Shown: positions 45,658-57,218, counted from the stretch's first letter. The stretch: DNA of 64,000 nt from Leptidea sinapis (GCF_905404315.1 NC_066288.1:10068501-10132500), one strand, 5' to 3'. Notes: generated from the letters alone by a model not told the origin. Program-made: numbers and translations.

Positions 45658-45958
45658 AGTAAAAATGGACGAGACGAGCACGACGTTCAGCTGATGGTAA
45701 TTCATATGCCCTGCCCATTACAATGCAGTGCCACTCAGAATTCTTGTAAAATCCAAAAATTCTGTGTGGCTCTACAATTGCGCTCGTCACCTTGAGACGT
45801 AAGATGTTAAGTCTCATTTGCCCATAATTTCACTAACTACGGCGCCCATCAGACCAAAACACAATAATGTTAACAAATTACTGCTTCATGGCAGTCAGAT
45901 GACTAAGCCGAAGCCGGCTAGATAGCCGGCTTCCTGTGCAGAGGAGCCTCCCACTGGT
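45658..45958 (-). mobile_element. retroposon family A, copy 12 (palindrome-bearing)
   Basis: Near full length, from AAAATGGACGAGACGAGC to CCCACTGGT. Instead of the usual block before CCTGTGCA it has AAGCCGGCTA-GA-TAGCCGGCTT (45911-45932), a perfect 10-bp palindrome, preceded by unrelated CAGATGACTAAGCCG. Both arms of the main hairpin share the change to CCACTCAG / TGTGTGGC, which keeps that pair matched. Confidence 0.88.
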
Positions 45959-47465
45959 GATATACCGCCTTTACTAAAAGTTACTCCTACACTTAAAATT
46001 CAATAAGTCTTACATATCACGTAGGTACACATGATACAAAACGAAAATCGGTCAAAGCTGAATACATTCATAACTCAATTTGAACCCCGTCTTAAGTCGC
46101 TCGGTAAAATCCGAGATGCACAAAACATCCCCTAACGTTATTCCACGAGGGTTAAACGAATTAATTTTAATCGGATTTTAAACATCTTTGTGGCATTTAT
46201 ATTTGTAACGTGGATATAAGCAATATATTATTATGCTGTTTATTTCAATTTGAAATGAGGATTTAGTTAATCATGGGATAATATTTAGATGACAGGCTAG
46301 CTTTTTGGTCATCGTTCCGTCCGCGATAATCACCACGCATCTTATATCGAAACTAAACCTCGCTGTTGCAAAAACTCAACCGTGAGCGTGTAAGAAATAT
46401 AATCTATTTCTCTGTAACAATGCAGGATCTAATTTAGGCTATTTCTCTCCCTTGAATAGAATTACCAGGAAAAATTTAAAAATTATATAAAAACGGTTCA
46501 TTCAATGGTGGGATGACCACAATCTATTTTTGTGTTAATTTATATTAAGATTATATTCGTAGATATATAATATATTTATAGTTCTTGATTTATTTGAATA
46601 GCATGCCATTTTAGCATATAATTGAGGCTTCACTTACCATATGAATGTTATTGTTTTTGTATTATACTGTGCTTATATAAGTGTTTAAGTAAGTTGGTGG
46701 AATTTATTATTTAAATAAATAAAATAAAATATCAAATAAATCTAGACTATCTAAGCAAGCCTGTCAGTCTAGTTTGACTTCTAGAGTTCGTCTTCGATGT
46801 TCGTTGCGATCAAATCAACAAGTTTGTATTTAATGATATTGCTTGACTAGAGGGGAATCTATGGTCACTTTAAACACCAGGGAATTTTCGACAAAGTTGT
46901 CGGACTTAAATATTCATACTTCATTTGCGGTTTGAAAAAAAATCTTTAGCGATTATTGTTGTAATAATATTGGTGATCATCTACGGACAATTCCTCGAAC
47001 TGTTATTGATAATATTACAATATTAAATTATTTTACTTATTGACAAAGCTTTACTCACGTTTCATCTAGTTTCGGATAATTCGGAGGTCTTTCATCAGGG
47101 TGAGTGTGGTAAGTCCGCGATAACGTCCCACCTCTAACTATTATTACAATTTAATAATTATGCCATACGATAGCTATAAAATATAAGCAACAATATACAA
47201 GAGACTTGATCCTGCAGACAAACTGTTGAAACAGTTCAAACTTTCTGTAAATGATTAATCGTATAAATAAATAGATAAAGAAAATGAAATAAATAGTCAT
47301 AATATTGACATAATTATTACTATATTTAAAAGGATACCGTATTATTAAAGAAGAATTAAATATATTATAATTGGCAAATAAATCATCTTTTATATTAAAT
47401 ATGTTTTATACACAATCCATTACCATCTGGTGTCATGGTGTGTTCTCATCATAAAAAGGCATAAA
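45959..47465. other. no gene supported
   Basis: AT-rich intron. No repeat or coding family recognised. Confidence 0.5.
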
Positions 47466-47790
47466 AGTTTTTTTTTCTCAAAATTTATTCCTATAGAATT
47501 CTTTTTAATGTCATTTCTAATATACTAGATAATACTACCGCTTCGGAAATAAATGGCGCTCTGAGAGAGAAGCTGCGCCAGAAACTGTCCCACAATTCTT
47601 TTTTGCGCTTTTTTTAATAAAAATATACGATATTGTACTGTCATTGATCTGATGATGATTGACTGATGCTATAAAATAATCATAATCCAGTCCCAGGCTG
47701 TCCGATCATATACATATTCATCTGTGGAGTAATAGGATTTACGAACATTATTATAAAAGTAAGTTTTAAGGAGGTTTTTTTTTACAAACC
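47466..47790 (-). mobile_element. LINE 3' region (family C), second copy
   Basis: TTTTCTCAAAATTTATTCCT, CGCTTCGGAAATAAATGGCG, CTGCGCCAGAAACTGTCCCA, ATCATAATCCAGTCCCAGGC, GTGGAGTAATAGGATTTACG follow the same order as at 41190. 3' UTR only. Confidence 0.7.
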
Positions 47791-48809
47791 CGTCAGATTT
47801 TATTGGTTAATCTAATTAACAAAAAAACTTCATTAAGCCGTGTGTTGATGAGGGAGAATGTTCCTTCGCAACCGATGCAGTTGATGGAAACCATGCCTCT
47901 TGATGATACTTGACCGTGTGGCAAGATTGCAATTACTGGGATCAAAGAATTTGTAGGTAGAACTCTTTCATAGTGATAATGATAAAATTAATAGTTCACT
48001 TAAATAATAATATTACACAGAGCGGAAGATGTAACTGACTCGGGTTTATAACAAAACATGATTTGCAAGATATTGAGGGAATAAATAATAGAGGGTAGAA
48101 ATAAAAATATAGTAGTGTTGCGTGACGTCACATCCGACAGCGCAACAGTTAAATAAACAAAGTCACAAGCAAATTATATGCTACATAGATATCGTGGGGA
48201 ATCGCTCATAAGCGGTAGCGATCTGAAATAGGTATAACCTGGTACAAGAAGAGTAGGAGACACATAAGGACAAATCTATTCGGATCTATAGAGTTACGGC
48301 GTATTTTTAACTAGAGATTTTTAAAGCTTTTTTATTACATTTATTGAAATGTATCTATGCAAGTATCCAACGGAATATGATTTTCACCCACTTCAAAGTG
48401 TCCGATTTACTTGACAAACAAATTTTGGAAAACCCAGAAGTACCTACTGTAATATTGTGGCAAGCTCCACATATTATTTAACGAACTTTATATATACGGA
48501 AGTTGTATTTATTCTTTAGAATACAAGAAGCAAGATGGCTTAATATGTTGAAACTCAACATTTCCTAAATATACTTGAAAATTTGATTATTATTTTTGTA
48601 ATATAATATAATATTATATTTTTACTACCTTGGTAATAATATTGACAAGTTAGTAGTAATATGTTCCATCCTAAGGGACACAACCGAATTGGCTGACATC
48701 CTCGACGAAGTTTCACTCTCCCACTTAAAACTGACGTAAATTGGCCGCTTTGCCACATACTATTTGCATACATAATATACCAAATAGAGTGGCAATAATA
48801 AAAAAAGAT
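47791..48809. other. no supported feature
   Basis: AT-rich intron sequence. Confidence 0.5.
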
Positions 48810-49212
48810 GTGGTGTCGTGGGACACCAGTTAGGAATGAAGTTCCTTCGGCTAATGTAGAATCGACACAATTTGTAAAAAAAAATCGTGTTCAATTTTAT
48901 GTAGGTTTTCTTGATTTTTCTCTTAAATTTTGCAGATTAGTTTTTATTTAAGTACAGGAAAGTATTTAATTTTTTAATTAATTTCATTTTATTCTTAACT
49001 TAAAATGCTAACAAATGTAATAATAAAAAAGAATTAATTATTATTACAAAAAAAAATATTTCAAAACTCAGACCGGTAATAATAATTATCTATTTTCATT
49101 CAGTTCTGAATAATCCTTCCAAAAAACTTCCACAATATCCACAAAAACTTTCTCTAGAATTCCTCAAACTGTCTTTCATTTTTCCTTTAGTTTTGTATTG
49201 GACACCACACTG
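48810..49212. repeat. possible DNA element with short terminal inverts
   Basis: TGTGGTGTCGTGGGACACCA and AAGTTCCTTCGGCTAATG at the left, GGACACCACA at the right (complement of TGTGGTGTCC). I recall the left part as a common lepidopteran repeat; the pairing of the ends is only about 10 bp and could be chance. Confidence 0.3.
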
Positions 49213-49354
49213 TTTTCCATTTTCATTTTATTATGAGAGACTTATATAATATAATTAATCATAAAAATTTTAAAAAGAGCTATTTGAATGTGAAGAATGG
49301 CTTTGGTAATGTGTTCTATCAATTGGCAAATCGCGAATCTCTCATAACCGATTC

Positions 49355-49565
49355 CACAGCACAACAGCTGCGCTAACTAGGCAACTATCGGCAGTGAATA
49401 AGCAATTTTGGGCAATCTCTCGACCGGTTTGTCCAATCGAAATAATTGCTATAATATCGCTCCAACAATTTGGCTTCGCGTCCACGTCGCGTCTCCGCTG
49501 ACAGCACCAATTGAGGTCTAATCAATGCTACGTTTAGATGGAGCCTTATTGTGTTATAAATATCA
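49355..49565. promoter_or_regulatory. candidate conserved island
   Basis: A GC-richer block outside repeats with CACAACAGCTGCGC, AATAATTGCTATAATATCGC and TTCGCGTCCACGTCGCGTCTC, then CCAATTGAGGTCTAATCAATG. No exon with fitting splice signals. Enhancer role is a guess. Confidence 0.25.
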
Positions 49566-50129
49566 ATATTATATATACAAATTAAAGACGGCTTGCAGCT
49601 GTATTAGTTATGTATTTGTAATGGGTATTTATTTAAAGACTAGCCTTTGTTTCTTAGCATCTTCTAGTTAAATGAATTAAAAATAAACAATATACCTACA
49701 TCTAGATAGGTATGTAGTTCTAGAATCAGCTGAGTCGATTTGTACGCAAGACTAATTTAAATGACACACTTGGAATACAATTTACTTATTTGAAATAAAT
49801 ATTGTGAGCTCGTACAAGTTACTATAGTGTTCTAAGAACAATATAAAATAACAACTGTTCATTTTTGCGCACAGGTTATTAATAGGTACATAATTTATCA
49901 TTATTGCTAAGGATAAGAATAAAAAAGTTTTGAATTTGCTTTTATCAATAAAATTAAAATCAATGAAAATACATAGAAACTTGACATAGAGGTGATTTGT
50001 TAAAAGAAAATTAAACATCCATATTTTATGATTTTTTCTTACAATACGAGTTTTAAAATAGTTTTAAAATGTTTAAAAATTAACAGTTTTACTTAAATTC
50101 CTGTCATGTTCAGTAAAATATATTGAGTC

Positions 50130-50470
50130 GTTTCTCTTATTAACCCCCAAATATAGTCACCAATCATGCTTTCAGTATACTGGCCTCAGTAACGTCTCAC
50201 AGATTCAATTAAACCTCGATGCAAGCGTTCCTATTGCTCTTCCGAATATGCTTCCCATATTATCTTTAAATTTATCCAACTGAGAATGTAACATTGCATC
50301 TTTAGAGACATTCTACATCCGATAATGGAAAAATTCGTTATCGTGTCAGTGATGGGCTACAAATATTTCAGCTATAATTTTCGTTTCTGAAAGCTTTCAA
50401 GAAAACTCTTCAGAATCGCAACAGCAAAAGATATATCATTGAGCTCCGACAGCTACCCAGTAGTTACTTC
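50130..50470 (-). pseudogene. relic of a repetitive insect protein family
   Basis: The - strand reads SKDAMLHSQLDKFKDN, then in another frame EAYSEEQ-stop-ERLHRGLIESVRRY-stop-GQYTESMIGDYIWGLIRE. This is the pattern (SEEQGER.H…RRYQG.Y…MMGDYIWGL) of an uncharacterised protein found in many copies in insect genomes, generally linked to mobile DNA. Two stops and a frameshift show it is dead. The family function is unknown to me. Confidence 0.6.
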
Positions 50471-52015
50471 TGCACTTGGCCTCGTTTATATAATCACTTA
50501 CCCGAGATAGAGATATTAGAAAGAAACGCAGGAGATCCCGATGTTGAAAAAAAGTTAAATATGTTTTTGATAGATAAGATAGAGAAATTGTTTTTTGACA
50601 TTTATTTAGTTTTTTGACATATAATTATTATAATAATAATAAGAACATTAGACATTTCAGCTGATAGGATTGTGAACATTTTGGAATAGATTAATATGCT
50701 ATAATAAGGCAGAGTTTGGCTGCTCATATATTTTTGTATATGTTCAACACCTGTAGGTACCTACATTACTCAAATTCGTAAAAAAGAAAATTGAATTGAA
50801 TCAATATCAGGTAAACAAGATATGGATAATGAACTAGTCAGAAGTGTATTCCACGTCCACCTGCGCATAGAGTTGTTAACATTTCCCCGGATTTGTGACC
50901 TCGATCAAGTAAAGTAGGCTTGATCCGTTGCGGAAAACCAAATGTAATGTAATGGTAAAATAACTAACAAAGTGTATGGAACACGCCTCTCAATTACCGC
51001 AGAAGTGGAAGCTGTTGTATCGTCACCGCTAGCCGCATATTAACTTATAGATTAATGAAAATGTGTCCAACGCACCCCAATATTGAATAATAACCTGTTA
51101 AGGCGCGCCACAGAGGACCGAACGCCGGGCGACGGGCGACGCGACGGCATTGTGCCACAAATTGCCGCCAAATTGGGAACAGACGCAATCGCAACTCTAT
51201 TTAACGGAGCTGCACCTGATTGGACGACACGCCCCGCCCCGCGACTCCATTCAACTCATGCTGAAGAAATGAAATTATGCACTTTGTAAATAGCGCTTTG
51301 CGTGTCAACATCTTGTTTAACCTATCAATGTGTCTGGAACCAGTAATGAAATGAGATTGTTGACTCTGAATTTCGAGATGTAGATCGATACTTCCGGATC
51401 CGATTACAGTTTTAAAATTTTTTCTTAATCTTAATTTTACAAAATAATAATTCATGTAAATATTTTACAAATCTAAATTATCACACTTCACAAATATTAT
51501 ACACTCAAATTAAATCTATTCACAAGATCCTCATCAATAAAATTCTTACAAAAAATCAGCAAACATCTGCAACAATTAACCGAAGTGATAGTGTTTAGTG
51601 GATTATTTATAAAGCGGTGGCCCCGAGAGAGGGCCCTGAGGGGTCCCGTCCCTCGAGAGTGTACTTAGCACCTTGATTGTACCGAGCTGTTGCGGAGCTT
51701 CATCCCTTTTGTGTGATAGATTAGATATTGTCGTGATCCAAGTGGCTGGAGCTCGGCGCTCTGCACACGAGATAAATCAATGTTTGCAAACTTTATGCAA
51801 TTTTGTCAAAGGGTTCTTAAGGGATGATTTACCGTTTAAAATTACAAATGTTTTTTAGAACAATTATGTGTCTATTGTGATATTTTTGTTTTGAATATCT
51901 ATGACTATCTTTTTCTGAGTACCAACTGTCTATGCACACAATTCCTTGATACCTAGTATTTTATTCATTATATAAATTAACAAAATCTTATTTTCCAAAT
52001 TGAAAAATGGAATAA
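50471..52015. promoter_or_regulatory. no gene; candidate islands 51085-51265 and 51610-51750
   Basis: 51085-51265 is strongly GC-rich for this window (CGCCGGGCGACGGGCGACGC, GATTGGACGACACGCCCCGC) with GCGCGCC and CCGCCCC boxes, and belongs to no repeat seen here. 51610-51750 holds a GGCCCCGAGAGAGGGCCCTG inverted repeat. A 68-codon frame over the first has no family resemblance. Regulatory or unrecognised exon; undecided. Confidence 0.28.
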
Positions 52016-52175
52016 TTTTATCAAATTAATGTATTGTCATCGGTCCTCGATAAATCTACGAAGTTTGAACGAAATCTGGCCATTTAAAGTGGGTCAAAAA
52101 CGCGCCCAAATGAGTCGGTTACAAACAAACATACAAGTAAAGCTAATAACAAGCGTGAAAAAATGCACAACAGTG
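52016..52175. repeat. probable dispersed repeat
   Basis: ATTGTCATCGGTCCTCGATA, TCTACGAAGTTTGAACGAAA, CATTTAAAGTGGGTCAAAAA and GAGTCGGTTACAAACAAACA are words I associate with a widespread lepidopteran repeat. There is no second copy here to prove it. Confidence 0.4.
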
Positions 52176-52389
52176 GAACGTTCAGATACACTGATAAAGT
52201 ATTTAAGTAATTTAAAATCAAATCTCAATACAATTTTTTTTTACCAAGTATTTGTTTATTCTATGTTGCTCACAAATTTAGTACATTTTTACTTTAGATT
52301 AAACTGTGGTTCATCCTAGTTTTGAACACATCTCGGACGTCATAGCTAAGAGATATTAGCAAAGCTTGTTTGCTTATTTTGCAAATCAG

Positions 52390-52700
52390 CCGCATTTGTA
52401 GCTTTAGAATTTCAAATCTAACTCCCAACACATACTCATCCGCGCTCCAAACAAATTGTTTCTCGAGCGTAACAAATTCAACCCTTAAACTAATGCGTCC
52501 AGGCACTACTGACCCTTCAAGTACACCTTCGTGTGGAGTGTCTCCAAACAGCCAGAGGTCAACAAAAGCTGGATATTGTGACACACAAGTAATAAATTGT
52601 CGGGTGAATGTAATTCGCTCGCACGCGCCACGCATCATTAACACGCCAGAATGTGCTGCCAAATTAACAATTACACGAACCTTTGTGCCTCTATGTTAAT
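52390..52700. promoter_or_regulatory. candidate conserved block
   Basis: Both strands stay open for more than 100 codons here, which is unusual in this AT-rich intron and reflects its base composition; neither product resembles anything. The 3' half (TGAATGTAATTCGCTCGCAC, ATCATTAACACGCCAG, CCAAATTAACAATTACACG) is rich in ATTA cores. It may be a conserved regulatory block. Confidence 0.25.
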
Positions 52701-53560
52701 TAGTAAATTCGGATATCGCTATCATGTCGCTTACCTCCTCGCACATATGTAGCTCCTGCTCGTATTACTGCGTGCTGCATATTACCAATTAACTCGTGTA
52801 AGCTCTACGCAGCGTAATACACATACCAATTAATAAAATTTAATAACGTCTTAAACATTGTCAAATTTCATCATCCATAATTATTAGGATCCCGTAAAGT
52901 AGATCAAGTATCCATCTATTCAATATCAACATGATCGAATAAAACTAGAATATTTACTTATATAGATTTTCAACATGTTTGAATAAACTAATTTAGCGTT
53001 GAAATATGAAAAACTTTTGTTTTTCAAAATCTTTTCATTTCAATCAATGACGTCTTAGACCATACTGAACTGCATTTTTCAAGTTCTTTCTAGTTACTGA
53101 CGCCGTCATAACTAATCATGAGCTAATCCAAGTTTTATATATTTTGATTGTGCCAAAACAAACAATAAGTATGGAATATTTAATTATATTGGAAGACGTA
53201 GTACTCTTGATGTAAAGTATTTTTCTTGCTTAAATGTATTAAAATCAAAAAATCTTCCATCAAACTATAATCATACAAATCTTCATTGCTGCGGAATTAT
53301 CCCTACTTATTCAAACCTCCAAGTCTTTGTAAATGGATGGCTTTGCAAAATCTTCGGTAGTACTGGCCCGACAAAAGTACAAGCCGCACCTGATGGTGGA
53401 CTGCAATTAACTAAACGACGGCCAGTTGGACCTGGAGTAAAATCAAAAGTGATGCTCTAGACCGATTGGAATTTAACTAGTGGTTACAAAAACTTTTTTA
53501 ATTTCAGAGTGATATGGAAGGAAATCCGATAAACAAATAAGGGACATTACAATTTATTTA
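52701..53560. other. no gene supported
   Basis: AT-rich. GACAAAAGTACAAGCCGCAC and neighbouring words near 53370-53460 may be an old repeat. Confidence 0.4.
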
Positions 53561-53880
53561 ATCACGGTTAGGATTATTCCTTCAGCAAAGTAGAAGAGCA
53601 CAAAGAAGGGCTTGCCTCTTGCAACAATTGAATTTTGCAAATCAATAAGCCTCGGGCTATTTCCGACAAACAATTAGAGTAACCCGGTCTAATCCCGGAC
53701 AGTTTCAACCTAATCCGGAGTCCACAATTAGACTGTCAACGGGACGAGGCGACCAATCAATAACCGGCGCTGTAGCCTCGGGAGGAGGCGGGCGCTGGGA
53801 GGGTAAGGGGGGGTGAGGCGAGCTTACACCGACTTAAACGGCGGTAAGTGCTCATTATGAGGGTGTACAAAGATTCTCGT
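53560..53880. promoter_or_regulatory. candidate enhancer: TAATCC and CAATTAG cluster
   Basis: Three TAATCC words (complement at 53571-53576; 53690-53695; 53711-53716) and two CAATTAG words (53671-53677, 53725-53731) lie within about 160 bp, followed by a GC-rich stretch to 53840. TAATCC is the site type of K50 homeodomains such as Otx, and CAATTAG of Q50 homeodomains such as Vsx itself. The block belongs to no repeat in the window and lies 4 kb before the CVC exon. Motif-based inference only. Confidence 0.35.
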
Positions 53881-54084
53881 TATTGAGTTACGCTATTGTT
53901 GAAGTCAATTTGTGCTACAATAAGATTAGTTCGAGTGGTTCATGTTGATGAAATTGATGTGTGGAGGGTTGCGCTTGGCTCACTGCTGCTGTTGTATGAT
54001 TGACATTAACCTGCTGGAAGGTCAAACAAGAGATGGTTATAATTTAAACAATATTTTGTTTACATGAGCGTCTTACGAATTTGT

Positions 54085-54380
54085 ACGTTTTTTTTATCTA
54101 CACCCATCCATTAAATCCTCTATAAATGATTCTGAAACAGTTAGCTTACTGCTAAAATTAAAAAAAGCCAGTCGTTAACCATTAGGTACATCATCCAAAC
54201 GAGTGTTGTAATGTTGTACTGAATTTCAATACAACACTCGTTTGGATGATGTAATGGTTATTGGGACAAGTCTTGTATGCAACTGTTGATGATTAGGTAT
54301 TAAAACACTCATGATACTATTATCACCCACCCCACATTCGTGTTTTAATACCCCTTATAAACAACAGTTGCATAAATAAC
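54085..54380. repeat. composite foldback repeat (family D), copy 2
   Basis: Contains the same pieces as 31525-32270: TCTACACCCATCC, GATTCTGAAACAGTTAGCTT, the GTTGTAATGTTGTACTGAATTT core, then the complement of the CACGAATGTGG / ATAATAGTATCA piece and GTTGCATA. The arrangement around the central hairpin is different from copy 1. Confidence 0.65.
54187..54253. repeat. perfect 24-bp-arm hairpin inside family D
   Basis: TACATCATCCAAACGAGTGT plus TGTA (54187-54210) pairs perfectly with 54230-54253 across 19 bases. AACCATTA and TAATGGTT outside extend the pairing by 8 after a 2-base bulge. Confidence 0.95.
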
Positions 54381-55340
54381 TATTACAGATTTTGACAAAA
54401 TACAAAAAGCTGTTACAAACACAACTAAGCACTCACATAAAAAGTCATAATGCCTACTAGGATCGTAAGTAACCCATGGTAAGATCATATTAATTGTCTT
54501 TCGTGACTTCTATAATCACTAGATCACCAGCATTTTATAATATGTGTCTTTTTATAACTTTTGTTCTCAAAACGTTGATCAGGAATTATGTGCGTCATGT
54601 TATTTTTTCCGTCATCATATTCGCACACATCCTCCTCACACACCTTCCATGCGTCTACCAGACCTGAAACACATATAAATCCCGCAATTACACCATCCAG
54701 CTCTATCAGTCAGTATTCTTGGTCGAAAACTAAATGTCGTATCTTCACTGTAATCCTGATGATGTGCATTCTATTAATAATATTTCAACACTGTTCTAAG
54801 TACCTACCCTAGTCCAACAATTAACTTTTCCTACTTAATTACTACAGAACTAAGTAAACTATATCTAAGTAAATGGTATTCAAACTAAGACTGTGTAATC
54901 ACTTATTGAACATCAAAATCTTCCGCCTACTAGAAAAGATATTCCTTAGACCTGAAAAGTGACAACTTCATCAAGGTAAGGTTAATAATACTAAATACAC
55001 CTGTTATAGTAAAATACAATATATAAAGTTATAATTGTGTATGTTATATTATACTGGTAAATTTTATTTTGACTGAATCGCGCTCCCTTAGTCGAATCTA
55101 GCCGACTTTATGCAAACAAGCGTTATATAGCCAAGCGTGGCACCTGAGTCTCATTCAATGAACACAAAACAAAGTGCTCACTTATTAAAAGGTCTGAAAT
55201 TAATGAAAATGTCTGTTTTTATATCTTCTGTCGATCTTATAGTAACGTTACCCTTAAATACAGCTAGTTATGTATTCAGCACAGTTATATAATAATGTAT
55301 TGAGTAGATGGGGGATGGGGGATGAGGTCGGTGCTCGTGG
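54381..55340. other. no supported feature
   Basis: AT-rich intron sequence. A T/C-rich open frame at 54588 has no resemblance to known proteins. Confidence 0.5.
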
Positions 55341-55470
55341 GTTCTGCCGGAATATAATACCGACGGAGTATTAATTTGCGCGGAGAGCGCGGATCGAGTT
55401 TAATTAACAAATTTAATTAGAAATTAACTGTTTCGTAGAGCCGGCGCTGCACGCTCTATACAGGGCTGTC
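55340..55470. promoter_or_regulatory. candidate block with TAATTA sites
   Basis: TAATTA at 55401-55406 and TAATTAG at 55414-55420, with TATTAATTTGCGCGGAGAGC upstream and GAGCCGGCGCTGCACGC downstream. TAATTAG is the preferred core of Q50 homeodomains, the class of the Vsx homeodomain, so autoregulation is possible. Inference only. Confidence 0.28.
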
Positions 55471-55492
55471 ACTTGCTGTGTTTTCTGTTTCA

Positions 55493-55853
55493 TCTATATA
55501 AATAACGTGTGACGCTGTTTGTCCGCGATGGACTCCTAAACTAATGAATGGATTTTAATGGGGACTACTTCAATGAGTGCAGTTTAGTCCAACTTGAGAC
55601 ATAGGATAGTTTTTATTTTGATTTGGGACAAATAATTATTTTTATTTTCAATATTTCTTTTGTATGGACATATTTTCTATGAGAGAATTTAGTGACACGG
55701 GGTTTGTCAGTTCTGCTGCGCAAGTATTTCATTATAACAACAGGGAGCATCTTTTACGTAATAATTCTTAATGTTTGGAAATATTATTGGCAAATTGCTA
55801 CAAAAACAGTATTTTTTTATCATCTGCAGAACAACGTCTGTCGGGTCAGCTAG
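55493..55853 (+). mobile_element. non-autonomous Helitron, apparently complete (361 bp)
   Basis: Starts TCTATATAAATAACG directly after a host A and ends GTCTGTCGGGTCAGCTAG directly before a host T: the TC...CTRR termini and A/T insertion site of Helitrons, without target duplication or terminal inverted repeats. It carries no coding sequence. It shares most of its length with the copies at 11.5 and 30.7 kb. Confidence 0.82.
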
Positions 55854-56902
55854 TGTTATATAAATGTCAAATGTTAAAATAAAGTTTCTAATTTGTAGAT
55901 TAATGTTATAAAAAGAATTTAACAATAAATCTTATCACAGGTAAGAGATGTGATAAAGAAATCAGACAAAAGCTTATAATGACGTTATATTTGTAAATAA
56001 TTCCAGCGGTGTGTATAAATCTGTTTGGTAACTGTGTAGTTAGATACCTCGGATGATTTTTGTTCGAAATGTTGACTTTGAGAAGAGCTGACACAAAACT
56101 ATGAAGTCACTATTCATTTCTATTTGAGGCTACGGCATCAACTCACCATGACAGAATATGTGTTTATGCTACAACATAGACCCTCCCCCAATACACGGCT
56201 TCCTGGCTCTGTTTTCACTCTCGATGTTTCTTCACCATCACCTCCACAAATGATAAGCCGATCACTGTACAATAAAGTTAATTGTAGAGTACTTCGAAAG
56301 CAATTCGGTGAGCACAGCCCTAGCGCGTAGTGGTTAAGCTGAGAGCTCCGCTCGTTTGGAATTTGAAAATTTAATCTAGTCGCGTTTGTTCCCACTAATT
56401 GGTTTGTTTTGTGAGCTTAGTTAATACCGCGGCGACGCCCACTCGCCTGGATCAACACGCGAACCAATCGCTCGCTGGGTGCGAACTAGGAGGGTTTGAG
56501 TGCCGGCTCCTCGGCGGTGTCCAAGCTGTTGTTACAAGCTGAAACATAAAAATGTGTTTAACTCTTCCATAATATCTATTCTATCATATAGATACCGACG
56601 GTCATGTTGGCAAGGCGGATAAAAGTAAATTGAGCACACGATGTAAGATTAAGATGACTGTGAGACTAGCTGACCGCACGTATCACGATCAGGTCAGGAC
56701 TTGTGTAGAATAATTGATGTTAGTAAAACCCACAGAAGCACGTAACGCAGATTTTGGCAATCGGTGATTTTGGCATTCTGCATTTCGGGAGGCCAACACT
56801 CAGTACTTCCGGTAGACAGTTACATCTAAATATTATGTAATGTAAAGGAAAGACGTAAGACAGCTTGAAGAACGGTTCACGTCTAACTAAGAGGTAGGCA
56901 AG
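55854..56902. promoter_or_regulatory. no gene; candidate island 56320-56530
   Basis: 56320-56530 is GC-richer (TACCGCGGCGACGCCCACTC, CCGGCTCCTCGGCGGTGTCC) with CCACTAATTGG and GAACCAATCGCTCGC, outside any repeat seen. The rest is AT-rich without feature. Confidence 0.25.
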
Positions 56903-57218
56903 ATCAGTGGGAGGCTCCTTTGCACAGGATGTGGGCTAGATTATGGGTACCACAACGGTGCCCATTTCTGCCGTGAAGCAAATAATGAGCAAGCATTATC
57001 GAGTTTCGGTCTGAAGGGCGCCGTAGCTAGTGAAATTACTGGGCAAATGAGACTTAACATCTCATATCTCAAGGTGACGAGCGCTGTAGTAGTGCCCCTC
57101 AGAATTTTTTGGTTTTTTCAACAATCCTGAGCGGCACTGTATTTTAATGGGCAAGGCTTTACAACTAACATCAGCTGAACGTCGAACTCGTCTTGTGCCT
57201 TATTGTCATACAAAAAAA
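56903..57218 (+). mobile_element. retroposon family A, copy 13
   Basis: Near full length, from TCAGTGGGAGGCTCC to the CATACAAAAAAAC tail. Same subfamily as the copy at 7580 (GAAGCAAATAATGAGCAAGC). Confidence 0.9.

Noticed and set aside
52294..52699. Overlapping open frames of 122 and 109 codons on both strands
   Set aside because: Frames open on both strands reflect composition; neither product resembles a protein family. Listed only as a possible conserved block.
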